Notes under the pieces: model-generated
What the model was told of the DNA's origin: nothing
What the model saw: the letters and a program-made list of their open reading frames with translations, nothing else
Databases searched by the model: none
Made by a program: the position numbers and the translations under genes
Shown: positions 15,680 to 24,040 of the stretch, in pieces
Position numbering within the stretch: position 1 is the stretch's first letter
Layout of the letters: every line of letters begins with the position of its first letter
Origin: Lysobacterales bacterium
GTDB taxonomy: Bacteria > Pseudomonadota > Gammaproteobacteria > Xanthomonadales > Rhodanobacteraceae
Direction of reading: 5' to 3'
DNA: 35,351 nt
Assembly: GCA_014338185.1 (NCBI GenBank)
Contig: QUBV01000033.1
Span: forward strand, 1-35,351

Positions 15680-16708
15680 ATGAACCCAAGTTTTCGCCGC
15701 ACCCTGCAATGCCTGTCGATGGCCGCCGCCTTCGTCCTCGGTGCCAGGGGCGCACAGGCCGCTGACATCACCGGCGCCGGATCGAGTTTCGTCTATCCGC
15801 TGATCTCCAAGTGGTCGGCCAGCTACGCCGACAAGACCGGCCACCGCATCAACTACCAGTCCATCGGCTCGGGTGGCGGCATGGCACAGATCAAGGCGGG
15901 CACGGTTGATTTCGGTGCCTCCGACATGCCGCTGGACGAGGCCACGCTCAAGCAATACGGGCTCGGCCAGTTCCCCGATGCGATCGGCGGCATCGTGCCG
16001 GCGCTCAACGTCGAGGGCGTGGCGCCGGGGCAGCTGCTGCTCGATGGCAACACGCTCGCCGACATCTTCCTCGGACGCATCACTCGCTGGAACGATGCGG
16101 CAATCCTCGCCCTCAATCCGGGCCTGGACCTGCCCGCGGCCAACATCACCGTGGTGCACCGGTCTGACGGTTCCGGCACCAGCTACCACTTCACTCACTA
16201 CCTGTCCAAGGTCAGCAGCGCGTGGAACGCCAGCGTCGGTGCCGGCAGCACCGTGCAATGGCCCGGCGGCATCGGCGGCAAGGGCAACGAGGGCGTCGCG
16301 GCCTATGTGCGGCAGATCCCGCATTCGATCGGCTACGTGGAATACGCCTACGCGCGCAAGAACCACATCGCGCACGCGCGCCTGCGCAATGCCGCCGGCA
16401 CGGCGGTCGAGCCGAACATGGCCAGCTTCCAGGCCGCAGCCGCCAGCGCCGACTGGGACAACAGCCCGCACTTCAGCCTGCTCATGCTCGACGCCCCGGG
16501 CAGCGATGCCTGGCCGATCACGGCGGCCTCGTGGGTGATCATGCCGGTCCAGCCGAAGAATGCCGCCAATCACGCGGTCGCGCTGGACTTTTTCGAATGG
16601 GCCTACACGCACGGCCAGGATCAGGCCCGCACACTCGACTACGTGCCCTTGCCCGAGTCGCTGGTGACGCGCATCCGCACCTACTGGAAGAGCCGATTCC
16701 AGCGATAA
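15680..16708 (+). CDS. pstS: Phosphate ABC transporter substrate-binding protein PstS
   Basis: A 342-aa periplasmic phosphate receptor for the high-affinity Pst importer. It has a signal peptide with cleavage expected after ARGAQA, then the mature start ADITGAGSSFVYPLISKW. Phosphate-site motifs of the family follow: GAGSSF, IGSGGGMAQI, DFGASDMPLDEATL, IFLGRITRWNDAAI, VVHRSDGSGTSYHFTHYLS and, near the middle, IGYVEYAYARK. The length is normal for proteobacterial PstS. AGGAA at 15671-15675 precedes the ATG. It is the first gene of a five-gene operon; the stop is only 6 nt before pstC. Strong phosphate-starvation induction is expected from the Pho box upstream. Confidence 0.97.
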   Translation: MNPSFRRTLQCLSMAAAFVLGARGAQAADITGAGSSFVYPLISKWSASYADKTGHRINYQSIGSGGGMAQIKAGTVDFGASDMPLDEATLKQYGLGQFPDAIGGIVPALNVEGVAPGQLLLDGNTLADIFLGRITRWNDAAILALNPGLDLPAANITVVHRSDGSGTSYHFTHYLSKVSSAWNASVGAGSTVQWPGGIGGKGNEGVAAYVRQIPHSIGYVEYAYARKNHIAHARLRNAAGTAVEPNMASFQAAAASADWDNSPHFSLLMLDAPGSDAWPITAASWVIMPVQPKNAANHAVALDFFEWAYTHGQDQARTLDYVPLPESLVTRIRTYWKSRFQR

Positions 16709-16714
16709 GCCGGC

Positions 16715-17779
16715 ATGACCACGCCACACTCCACGATGATGGCGGAGCCGGCGATGCCGGCTCACGCCACCGCCCATGCACTCGCATCCGGGTCCGACCG
16801 AAGCCGGGCGGACGGGCAAGCCGCTGCCGGCAGCCACGCGGCGCAGCAGCGCAGCCGGCGCGACGCGCGCCACGATGCATGGTTTCGCCTCGCCCTCCAA
16901 GGCTGCGCGCTGCTGGTGCTGGCCAGCCTCCTTGGCGCCGCGCTGTCGACACTGTGGGGCGGTCGCCAGATCCTGCTGCACGATACCATGGGCTTCCTCA
17001 CGTCGAGCCAATGGAACCCGGTAACCGGCCAGTACGGCGCACTCGCGCCGGTGTTCGGCACGCTGGTGACCTCGTGCATCGCCTTGCTGCTGGCCGCGCC
17101 GGTGAGCTTCGGTATCGCCTTTTTCCTCACCGAAATCGCCCCCGCGTGGCTGCGTGGTCCGGTCGCCGGCGCCATTGAACTGCTGGCCAGCATTCCGTCG
17201 ATCATCTACGGCATGTGGGGCCTGTTCGTGTTCGTGCCATTCATGGCCAGCATCGAACCCACGCTCAGCAACACCTTGGGCCGGCTGCCCGTGGTCGGAA
17301 CCCTGTTCCAGGGTCCGCCACTCGGACTGGGCCTGCTCACCGCCGGCGTCGTGCTGGCGGTGATGATCGTTCCGTTCATCACCGCCATCATGCGCGAAGC
17401 ATTCCAGAGCGTGCCCTTGCGCCTCAAGGAATCGGCACATGCGCTGGGCTCGACCTCATGGGAAGTGGTGTGGAACATCGTGCTGCCGTATACGCGCCAG
17501 GCGGTGGTAGGCGGGCTGTTCCTCGGCCTGGGCCGCGCGCTCGGCGAGACGATGGCCGTCACGTTCGTGCTCGGCAACAGCTATGCCATCGGCTATTCGC
17601 TGCTGATGCCCGGGACCACCATCTCGTCGGCGATCGCCAATGAGTTCAACGAAGCCGTCGGCAACCACCGCTCGGCATTGATCGCGCTGGGCTTCCTGCT
17701 GTTCGTGGTGACGTTCGTGGTGCTGCTGTGCGCGCGCCTGATGCTGCGCCAGCTGGCCAAGCATGGGGATGCGCGATGA
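16715..17779 (+). CDS. pstC: Phosphate ABC transporter permease PstC
   Basis: A 354-aa inner-membrane subunit that pairs with PstA to form the phosphate channel. After an N-terminal extension of about 60 polar residues, rich in Ala, Ser and Arg, the first helix is ALQGCALLVLASLLGAAL. Family motifs include SIPSIIYGMWGLFVFVPF, the coupling-helix region MREAFQSVPLRLKESAHALGST and GLGRALGETMAVTFVLGN. The extension is longer than in E. coli PstC, and internal ATGs (for example 16736) could shorten it; no ribosome site decides this. The stop overlaps the pstA start (ATGA). Confidence 0.95.
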   Translation: MTTPHSTMMAEPAMPAHATAHALASGSDRSRADGQAAAGSHAAQQRSRRDARHDAWFRLALQGCALLVLASLLGAALSTLWGGRQILLHDTMGFLTSSQWNPVTGQYGALAPVFGTLVTSCIALLLAAPVSFGIAFFLTEIAPAWLRGPVAGAIELLASIPSIIYGMWGLFVFVPFMASIEPTLSNTLGRLPVVGTLFQGPPLGLGLLTAGVVLAVMIVPFITAIMREAFQSVPLRLKESAHALGSTSWEVVWNIVLPYTRQAVVGGLFLGLGRALGETMAVTFVLGNSYAIGYSLLMPGTTISSAIANEFNEAVGNHRSALIALGFLLFVVTFVVLLCARLMLRQLAKHGDAR

Positions 17780-18645
17780 ACACGGCACTGCAGTGGCGTC
17801 GCCACCTGCTCGACCAACTCGCACGCGGACTGGGCCTGTGCGCCACGGCGCTGGGCCTGCTGTTGCTGGTCTGGATCCTGTGGGTGACGCTGAGCCGCGG
17901 CGCCAGTGCGCTCGGCCCGCGCCTGTTCACCCAGATCACCGCGCACGCCGAGCAGGGTGGCCTGGCCAATGCGATCGTCGGCAGCCTCATCATGAACCTG
18001 CTGGCGCTGGCGATGTGCGCGCCGGTCGGTGTCGCTGCCGGCGCCTACCTGTCCGAGTACGCAGATCGCACGCGGCTGGGAACGGTCTTGCGCTTCGTCA
18101 ATGACATCCTGCTGTCGGCTCCCTCGATCGTGCTCGGCCTGTTCGTGTACGTGGTCGTGGTGCTGCCGATGTCGCGCCTGAGCGGCGGCAGCGTGTCGTT
18201 CTCCGGCCTGGCCGGCGCGATCGCACTGGCCCTGATCGGCCTGCCGGTGATCGTGCGCAGCACCGACGAGATGCTGCGTTTGCTTCCATCGACGCTGCGT
18301 GAGGCCACGCTGGCGCTTGGCATCCCGCAATGGAAACTGGTCGTGCATGTACTGCTGCGTGCCGCGTCATCCGGCATCGCCACCGGCGTACTGCTGGCGC
18401 TGGCGCGGCTGGCCGGCGAGACCGCACCACTGCTGTTCAGCGCCTTCGGCAACAACTTCATGAGCATCGATCCGCTGGACAAGATGGCCAGCCTGCCGGT
18501 GACCATCTACCAGTACACCAACGCCCCCGATCCGCGGCTGCACACCATCGCCTGGGCCGGCGCCCTGCTCATCACCTTGGCCGTGCTCGCCCTGAGCCTG
18601 CTCACCCGCCTCATCGTCCATCGCCATGCGATCCGTCATGATTGA
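17776..18645 (+). CDS. pstA: Phosphate ABC transporter permease PstA
   Basis: A 289-aa integral membrane partner of PstC. It has about six hydrophobic helices, starting with [19 protein letters not shown], then [20 protein letters not shown], the EAA-type coupling loop [22 protein letters not shown] and [18 protein letters not shown], which is diagnostic for PstA. The ATG at 17776 overlaps the pstC stop by 4 nt and is preceded by GGGGAT, so I prefer it to the in-frame upstream ATG inside pstC. The end overlaps the pstB start region by 8 nt. Tight coupling supports equal expression of the two permeases. Confidence 0.95.
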   Translation: MNTALQWRRHLLDQLARGLGLCATALGLLLLVWILWVTLSRGASALGPRLFTQITAHAEQGGLANAIVGSLIMNLLALAMCAPVGVAAGAYLSEYADRTRLGTVLRFVNDILLSAPSIVLGLFVYVVVVLPMSRLSGGSVSFSGLAGAIALALIGLPVIVRSTDEMLRLLPSTLREATLALGIPQWKLVVHVLLRAASSGIATGVLLALARLAGETAPLLFSAFGNNFMSIDPLDKMASLPVTIYQYTNAPDPRLHTIAWAGALLITLAVLALSLLTRLIVHRHAIRHD

Positions 18646-19462
18646 ACCGACCTGCACCTCCACCCAGCCCTGGTGGCTCCGGGCTGTCAATGGCACCGCG
18701 CTGCCCAGCCACCCCAAGCTCGCCGTGCGCGGGCTCGACTTCCACTACGGCGACAGTCGCGTACTCAAGAACATCGAGCTGGACATCGCGCAAAACACCG
18801 TCACCGCGATCATCGGCCCTTCCGGCTGCGGCAAGTCCACCCTGCTACGCGTGTTCAACCGCATCTACGCCATCTACCCGGGACTCAAGGCCAGCGGCCA
18901 GGTGCTGCTCGACGGCGAGAACATCCTCGATCCGGGCTACTCGCTGAACCGCCTGCGCAGCAAGGTCGGCATGGTGTTCCAGAAACCGGTGCCGTTCCCG
19001 ATGTCGATCTTCGACAACATCGCCTACGGCATCGGCCACCACGAGCGCCTGGGCAAGGCCGATCTGGCCGATCGCGTCGAGGAGGCGTTGCGCCGTGCCG
19101 CGCTGTGGGACGAGGTCAAGGACAAGCTCAAGCGCAGCGCACTGGGCCTGTCCGGCGGCCAGCAGCAGCGCCTGTGCATCGCGCGCAGCATCGCCCTGCG
19201 TCCCGAAGTCCTGCTGCTCGACGAACCGACCTCGGCGCTCGATCCCATCGCCACCAGCCGCATCGAGCAGCTGATCGACGAACTCAAGCGCGACTACACC
19301 ATCCTCATCGTCACTCACAACATGCAGCAGGCGGCGCGCGTCTCCGACCGCACCGCCTTCCTGTATCTGGGCGAACTCGTCGAAGTCGATGCCACTGAAA
19401 AAATCTTCACCCAGCCCGGCCGCAAGCAAACCGAAGACTACATCACCGGCCGTTTCGGCTGA
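18638..19462 (+). CDS. pstB: Phosphate ABC transporter ATPase PstB
   Basis: A 274-aa cytoplasmic ATPase that powers phosphate import. It carries the Walker [11 protein letters not shown]-loop [21 protein letters not shown] (the PstB-typical version), signature [14 protein letters not shown], Walker [14 protein letters not shown] and H-loop [14 protein letters not shown]. It ends EDYITGRFG, the usual PstB C-terminus. An in-frame ATG at 18626 would add four residues; both starts lie within the end of pstA. Compared with the usual length of about 257 aa, it has an N-terminal tail of about 25 residues before VRGLDFHYG. phoU follows after 25 nt. Confidence 0.97.
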   Translation: MIEPTCTSTQPWWLRAVNGTALPSHPKLAVRGLDFHYGDSRVLKNIELDIAQNTVTAIIGPSGCGKSTLLRVFNRIYAIYPGLKASGQVLLDGENILDPGYSLNRLRSKVGMVFQKPVPFPMSIFDNIAYGIGHHERLGKADLADRVEEALRRAALWDEVKDKLKRSALGLSGGQQQRLCIARSIALRPEVLLLDEPTSALDPIATSRIEQLIDELKRDYTILIVTHNMQQAARVSDRTAFLYLGELVEVDATEKIFTQPGRKQTEDYITGRFG

Positions 19463-19487
19463 CTCGCGCATACCCACGGAAACCCCA

Positions 19488-20183
19488 ATGATCGATCACA
19501 TCCTCAAGAGCTACGACGACGAACTCGCGCGCCTGGGCGACGAATTGCTGCGCATGGGTGAACTGGCGCTGCGCCAGCTGCAGGCTGCCATCGTGGCCAT
19601 GGAACAGCGCGACGAGGTCGCCGCCCGGCGCGTGATCGATGCCGACGACCACATCGACCGCCTTGAGCGCGAAATCAGCCACGACGTGGTGCGCCTGCTC
19701 GCGCTGCGCGCGCCGATCGCCGGCGACCTGCGCCAGGTGTTCGCGACGCTGCGCGTGGCCACCGACATCGAGCGCATCGGCGACCACGCCGTCAATCTGG
19801 CCAGGCGCTCGATCGCGCTGCCCGGCGACGCCGCGGTGCAGCTGGGCGCCGCACTGCGGCCGTTGGCCGAACTGGCCACGTCGAACGTGCGCGCGGCGCT
19901 ACTCGCCTGGCGCGAACGCGATACCGGACGTGCCCGGCAGGTGTGGGAGGCCGACACCCGGCTCGACGAAGCCTGGGCCGCGTGCTTCCGCAGCCTGCTC
20001 GCTTGCATGATGGACGAACCGCGTACGATCACCTCGTGCACGCAGCTGCTGCTCATGGCCAAGGACATCGAGCGCGTCGGCGACCACGCCAGCAACATCG
20101 CCGAAAACGTGGGATTTGCCGTGGGCGGCGCCACCATCGCGATCGGTGGCGGGTTGCGCGACCCCGCCGGCGCGCCAGCCTGA
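19488..20183 (+). CDS. phoU: Phosphate signalling regulator PhoU
   Basis: A 231-aa all-helical protein that links Pst transport to the PhoR kinase and keeps PhoB off when phosphate is plentiful. It shows the two-fold PhoU repeat, each with the metal-binding E/DxxxD-type motif: ATDIERIGDHAVNLARR in the first half and AKDIERVGDHASNIAENVGF in the second. The length fits the family. The start at 19488 begins with the usual polar helix (IDHILKSYDDELARLGDEL). It is last in the pst operon, and its stop is only 5 nt from the convergent phoR stop, so transcript ends of the two units must overlap. Confidence 0.96.
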   Translation: MIDHILKSYDDELARLGDELLRMGELALRQLQAAIVAMEQRDEVAARRVIDADDHIDRLEREISHDVVRLLALRAPIAGDLRQVFATLRVATDIERIGDHAVNLARRSIALPGDAAVQLGAALRPLAELATSNVRAALLAWRERDTGRARQVWEADTRLDEAWAACFRSLLACMMDEPRTITSCTQLLLMAKDIERVGDHASNIAENVGFAVGGATIAIGGGLRDPAGAPA

Positions 20184-20193
20184 GGGTCTCAGG
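20179..20193. terminator. Hairpin spanning the phoU and phoR stop codons
   Basis: CCTGAG (20179-20184) and CTCAGG (20188-20193) form a perfect 6-bp stem with a 3-nt loop. It contains the phoU TGA and, on the other strand, the phoR TGA. It could act as a compact bidirectional end signal, but there is no T-run. Confidence 0.35.
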
Positions 20194-21229
20194 GCCTTGC
20201 CAGCAGGCGCGACCCGGCGAACCGGCAGGCAAAAGTCGAGCCCTTGCCCGGCTCGCTGCCCACCTCCAGCTGTGCCTCGTGCAGGTTGAGCACATGCTTG
20301 ACGATCGAAAGCCCAAGCCCCGTGCCGCCACTGGCGCGCGACCGGCTCGATGACACGCGGTAGAAACGCTCGGTGAGGCGCGGCAGGTGCTCGGCCGGAA
20401 TGCCGTAGCCGGTGTCGATCACCGCATACTCGGCACCATCGCCGACCCGCCGCCACACGATCGTGATGCTGCCGCCGTCGGGGGTATAGCGCACAGCATT
20501 GCTGACCAGGTTGGAAAACGCGCTGTGAAGTTCCTTGCCCGAGCCCAGCAGGTCGTGCCGTGCCTGGTCGAGCAGTTCGATCCGGTGGCGCCCCTGACTC
20601 AGTGCCTCGGCTTCGCGGCGCAGACTTTCCAGCAGCGGCGCCATTTCCACCCGTTCCTCGTCGAGGCGCTCCTGCATTTCCAGGTGCGACAGCACCAGCA
20701 GATCCTCGACGATCTGACGCATGCGCTGCGACTGCACCCGCATCTCGCGCAGGACCGGCGCCAGCGCCGGCACGTCCTCGGGATCGAGCAACTCCAGGTA
20801 ACCATGGATCACGGTCAGCGGCGTGCGCAGTTCGTGTGACACATTGGCGACGAAGTCGCGCCGCACCTGCTCCAGGCGCCGCACCTGCGACACGTCGTGT
20901 GCCAGCAGCAAGCGCAAGCCGTCACCGAACCGCAACAACGACAGCTGCAGGCGCACTCCGGAATCGGTCGGCGCGGGGATCTCGGCGCTGTCACCCTGCT
21001 CCAGGCGCTGCCACGTCGCACTGGCATCGCCGCCCAGCCGGCCAGCCAGCGCGACACCGCGGTCGCCCGGCCAGGCCAGGCCGAGCAGGCGGGCGCCCGC
21101 CGGGTTGCACCAGCGCAGGCGTGCCGCCGGGTCGAGCACGAATAAGCCGTCGGACAGCGCGCACGCCACGCTGCGCATGTCGTGCAACTGCGCGGCCAGC
21201 CGTCGCGCCCGGCGCCGGTCGACGTTCAT
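20189..21229 (-). CDS. phoR: Phosphate sensor histidine kinase PhoR (no membrane segment)
   Basis: A 346-aa histidine kinase paired with PhoB. A PAS-like domain lies at about residues 20-110 (LSDGLFVLDPAARLRWCNPAGARLLG). DHp follows with VSHELRTPLTVIHGYLELL (phospho-acceptor His132), then the ATPase domain with NLVSNAVRYTPDGG (N box), DTGYGIP (G1) and SGGTGLGLSIVKHVL (G2). The ATG overlaps the phoB TGA (ATGA). PhoR proteins normally begin with one or two transmembrane helices before the PAS domain, about 430 aa in total. Here no hydrophobic segment is present, and the sequence upstream in this frame lies antisense-free but within phoB coding DNA, so the protein looks soluble. It may be tethered through PhoU or PstB. 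Confidence 0.92.
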   Translation of the reverse strand: MNVDRRRARRLAAQLHDMRSVACALSDGLFVLDPAARLRWCNPAGARLLGLAWPGDRGVALAGRLGGDASATWQRLEQGDSAEIPAPTDSGVRLQLSLLRFGDGLRLLLAHDVSQVRRLEQVRRDFVANVSHELRTPLTVIHGYLELLDPEDVPALAPVLREMRVQSQRMRQIVEDLLVLSHLEMQERLDEERVEMAPLLESLRREAEALSQGRHRIELLDQARHDLLGSGKELHSAFSNLVSNAVRYTPDGGSITIVWRRVGDGAEYAVIDTGYGIPAEHLPRLTERFYRVSSSRSRASGGTGLGLSIVKHVLNLHEAQLEVGSEPGKGSTFACRFAGSRLLARP

Positions 21230-21915
21230 CGCCGATCCGACAGCCGGTAGCCGGTGCCGCGCACGGTCTGAACCAGGCCGTCGAGCGCAAACGGTTCGAG
21301 TGCCTTGCGCAACCTGCGGATGTGCACATCGACGGTGCGTTCCTCGATGTAGACACTGCCGCCCCACACGTGGTCCAGCACCTGCGCGCGCGTATAGACG
21401 CGCTCGGGGTGGCTCATGAAGAAGTGCAGCAAGCGGTACTCGGTCGGCCCCAGGTCGACCAGCGCGTCTCCCGCGTATACGCGATGGGCCGGGCCGTCGA
21501 TGCGCAGGCCGCCGAGGGCGATCGAACCACTGCCATCGTCGGACTGCACGCGCCGCAGCACGGCCTTGATGCGCGCCACCAGCTCGCGCGTCGAGAACGG
21601 CTTGACCACGTAGTCATCGACACCCGCATCCAGGCCATTGACGCGGTCCGCCTCCTCGCCGCGCGCCGTCAGCATGATGATCGGCACCTCCGCGCTGCGC
21701 TCATCGCGGCGCAGGCGCCGCGCCAGCTCCAGGCCACTCATGCCCGGCAACATCCAGTCGAGCAGGATCAGGTCGGGTGGTGTATCGGCGACCGCCGCCA
21801 GTGCGGCGCTCGCGTCGGCCGCATGGATTGGCTGCATGTCCGCCTTGCGCAGCGCGAACGCAACCATGTCGCGGATCGAGGCTTCGTCTTCGACGACGAG
21901 GATGCGTTTGTGCAT
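21226..21915 (-). CDS. phoB: Phosphate response regulator PhoB
   Basis: A 229-aa OmpR-family regulator, the same length as E. coli PhoB. The receiver has the acidic pair E9/D10, phospho-acceptor D53 in LILLDWMLPGMSG, the Thr in IIMLTARG and the Lys in VVKPFSTRELVARI. The winged-helix domain ends with EERTVDVHIRRLRKALEPF and VQTVRGTGYRLS. I prefer the ATG at 21915 to the TTG at 21921 because it matches the usual start two residues before the first beta strand. It is the promoter-proximal gene of phoB-phoR. A perfect Pho-box pair lies about 50 nt upstream, so it is probably autoregulated. Confidence 0.96.
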   Translation of the reverse strand: MHKRILVVEDEASIRDMVAFALRKADMQPIHAADASAALAAVADTPPDLILLDWMLPGMSGLELARRLRRDERSAEVPIIMLTARGEEADRVNGLDAGVDDYVVKPFSTRELVARIKAVLRRVQSDDGSGSIALGGLRIDGPAHRVYAGDALVDLGPTEYRLLHFFMSHPERVYTRAQVLDHVWGGSVYIEERTVDVHIRRLRKALEPFALDGLVQTVRGTGYRLSDRR

Positions 21916-21947
21916 GGACAAGTCCCGGGGTGCTGTGTGACGGCACT

Positions 21948-21981
21948 ATTGCAGCCGCTCAACATGACACTGACATGACAC
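21948..21981 (-). promoter_or_regulatory. Autoregulatory Pho box and -10 of phoBR
   Basis: On the minus strand two identical half-sites GTGTCAT (21981-21975 and 21970-21964) are separated by GTCA, giving an exact 11-bp direct repeat. TGCAAT (21953-21948) lies 10 nt downstream, where the -10 of a PhoB-dependent promoter belongs. It then runs about 30 nt to the phoB ATG. Confidence 0.75.
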
Positions 21982-22019
21982 GGCGCCATGGCCGGCTGCG
22001 GCCGGACACCGTGGCCATG

Positions 22020-23543
22020 CTATCCAAGCATTTCGCGCACGACACGCGCGAACTGGGCGAAATCCACCGGTTTGGTGAGGTAGCGGTCGGCGCCCGCGTG
22101 CAGCGCGGACTCGCGTGCCGCGGCGGTCGCGTGGGCGGAGAGCATGAGCACCGGGCTGCGGCAGCCGCGGCTGCGCAGTGCATACACGGCCTCGGGCCCC
22201 GACAGGCCGGGCAGGCGCATGTCGAGCACGAGCAGGTCGGGCGGCGCGGCCAGTGCGGCCTCGATCGCCACCGGCGCGGCATCGAAGCAGCGCACCTGCA
22301 GGCCGAGGTCGACCAGAGCGAGTTCGAGCAGCTGCGCGATGTCGGGATCGTCGTCGACGACGTAGGCGCGGCCATGCAAGCGGCCCTGCCCGGGCGCGGA
22401 CGCGGACGCGGACGCGGCGGCGGCACCGGGCAGGCGCAACGTGAAACGGCTGCCCCGACCGGGCGCCGAGTCGAGCGCGAGCGTGCCGTGCATCTGCTCC
22501 ACCAGCCGGCGCACGATGCTCAGGCCCAGTCCGGCGCCGCGGCTGCCGGACTGGCCGCCCGCATTGAACGGCTGGAAGATGCGCGCCTGGAACTCGGGTG
22601 CGATGCCGATCCCGGTGTCGGCCACCTCGGCCTCGAGTTCGCGCCCGTCCCAGCGCAGCGCGAGGCTGACTTCACCCTGCGCGGTGTAGCGCACCGCGTT
22701 GGACAGGAGGTTGACGAGGATCTGCCGCAGGCGCAGCTCGTCCAACTGCGGCGGTGGCGCCGCAGCCGCGGCTGGCAACACGCGCAGGTCCAGACCCTTG
22801 GCCATCGCCAGCGGTTCGATCATGGCGCGACAGTCCGCGGCCAGGGCCTCCAGGTCCACCGCCCCGGGATTGAGCAGACCGCCGGCCTCGCCGCGCCCGT
22901 ATTCGAGCAGGTTCTCGGCCAACACCTGCAGGTGCACGAGGCTGCGCCGCAGCGCGAGCAGTTCGCGCTGCAGCGCGGGGTCGGCCGCTGCCGACTGCTC
23001 CAGCAGGCGCACGCGCCCGAACGCGGCCGTGAGCGGCGTGCGGAACTCGTGGCTCAGCGTCGCGATCAGCGCGCCCTTGAGCGCATCGGCCTCGGCCAGC
23101 TGGCTGCGCTGGCGCTCGAGTTCGTTGCGGATGTGCTTGAGCGCGTCGATCGCCTTGCCCTTGGCGTGGCCGGCGAGCACGGCTTCGTTGGCCAGTTGCT
23201 GTTGCTCGCGCTGCGCCGTGCGCGCGGACTCGGCATCCAGCAGCAGCAGGTGGAAATCGCCCGCATCGGGAATCAGGTGCAGGTGCACGCTGCGGCCATT
23301 GGCCAGTTCCACGAACGGCAGCACCTGCTGCTGGTCGAGTTCGAGGCCGACGAACAGGTCGCGCAGCGCATCGAGGCGCTCGGCCGCGCTGCCCGCGTCG
23401 ATCCCGTACCAGGCCGCATCACCGTGCACGCCGCACAGCTCCCACTGTCCGGCAAAACTGAGCACCAGCGGATGCGCCTGCTCCAGCAGCAGTTCGCGCA
23501 GGCGCCGGCGCACGGACAAGGGCAATGCGGGCAGGTCGATCAC
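22020..23543 (-). CDS. Soluble hybrid histidine kinase with C-terminal receiver
   Basis: A 507-aa kinase with no membrane helix. Residues 1 to about 115 look like a PAS-type sensory module (LVLSFAGQWELCGVHGDAAW, then HLHLIPDAGDFHLLLLDAES). A coiled coil follows, then DHp with TLSHEFRTPLTAAFGRVRLL (His at about 165) and the ATPase domain with NLLSNAVRYT, DTGIGIAPEF and GAGLGLSIVRRLV. After an Ala-Ser linker comes a receiver (YVVDDDPDIAQLL, LLVLDMRLPG, MLSAHA, YLTKPVD). It starts at a GTG overlapping the stop of the small GTPase by 4 nt. The coupling suggests that GTPase and kinase act together. No output domain follows the receiver, so the signal probably goes on to another protein, perhaps the OmpR-type regulator at 26616-27341. 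Confidence 0.9.
   Translation of the reverse strand: MIDLPALPLSVRRRLRELLLEQAHPLVLSFAGQWELCGVHGDAAWYGIDAGSAAERLDALRDLFVGLELDQQQVLPFVELANGRSVHLHLIPDAGDFHLLLLDAESARTAQREQQQLANEAVLAGHAKGKAIDALKHIRNELERQRSQLAEADALKGALIATLSHEFRTPLTAAFGRVRLLEQSAAADPALQRELLALRRSLVHLQVLAENLLEYGRGEAGGLLNPGAVDLEALAADCRAMIEPLAMAKGLDLRVLPAAAAAPPPQLDELRLRQILVNLLSNAVRYTAQGEVSLALRWDGRELEAEVADTGIGIAPEFQARIFQPFNAGGQSGSRGAGLGLSIVRRLVEQMHGTLALDSAPGRGSRFTLRLPGAAAASASASAPGQGRLHGRAYVVDDDPDIAQLLELALVDLGLQVRCFDAAPVAIEAALAAPPDLLVLDMRLPGLSGPEAVYALRSRGCRSPVLMLSAHATAAARESALHAGADRYLTKPVDFAQFARVVREMLG
22396..22413. repeat. Tandem hexamer GCGGAC x3
   Basis: Three perfect copies of a 6-bp unit lie inside the hybrid kinase gene and encode its Ala-Ser linker between the ATPase and receiver domains. 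Slippage would lengthen or shorten the linker in frame. Confidence 0.6.
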
Positions 23544-24040
23544 GGCGCCAGTCCAGCCGCAATGGCCGCGAATGCCGGCTCCACGCCGGTGCCGGTGGCC
23601 GCGCTGGTCTCGAACACCGGCAACAGGCGGCGCAGCTGTGCCAGCGTGGGCGCGCCGACCTCCCAGCGTTCGAGCAGGTCGAACTTGTTGACCGCCAGCA
23701 CCGCGAGCGCATCGGGCAGCAGCGCGCGCGACTGCATCAGCAGGTCCAGCGCCGCCGCCAGGCTCGCCTCGCGCGTGCCGTCGGCCACCAGCAGCAGCGC
23801 CGCCGCGCCGCGCAGGTAGTTCGCACTCACGGTATCGAGCGCATTGCGCCCGGCGATGTCCCACAGCACGAGCTTGACCGGCTCACGCTCGGCGCGTGCG
23901 ACTTCCTTGCTGTCGACCTTGACCCCGACCGTGGTGAGGTACTTGTCCGAGAACGTGCTGCGCACGAAGCGCGCGACCAGGCTGGTCTTGCCGACGCCGA
24001 AGTCGCCGAGCATGCACACCTTGTACGGACCGGCGGTCAC
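23540..24040 (-). CDS. Ras/Rab-like small GTPase
   Basis: A 166-aa single-domain GTPase of the Ras superfamily. The P-loop is GDFGVGKTS (residues 12-20), followed by switch I with YLTTVGVKV (Thr36/Thr37), G3 WDIAGR (60-65), G4 NKFD (118-121) and G5 ETSA (144-147). The switch I and G3 context is closer to Rab-like than to bacterial Era/Obg families; such Rab-like prokaryotic GTPases are mostly uncharacterised. Position 65, where Ras and Rab have the catalytic Gln, is Arg, so intrinsic hydrolysis may be slow or depend on a partner. The GTG start overlaps the stop of the upstream membrane protein, and the TGA stop overlaps the start of the hybrid kinase. All three are thus translationally coupled. 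Confidence 0.92.
   Translation of the reverse strand: MTAGPYKVCMLGDFGVGKTSLVARFVRSTFSDKYLTTVGVKVDSKEVARAEREPVKLVLWDIAGRNALDTVSANYLRGAAALLLVADGTREASLAAALDLLMQSRALLPDALAVLAVNKFDLLERWEVGAPTLAQLRRLLPVFETSAATGTGVEPAFAAIAAGLAP

Noticed and set aside
15617-17440. Minus-strand open frame of about 600 codons across pstS-pstC
   Set aside because: It is low-complexity His/Arg/Gly-rich sequence antisense to pstS and pstC, and would cover the pstS start.
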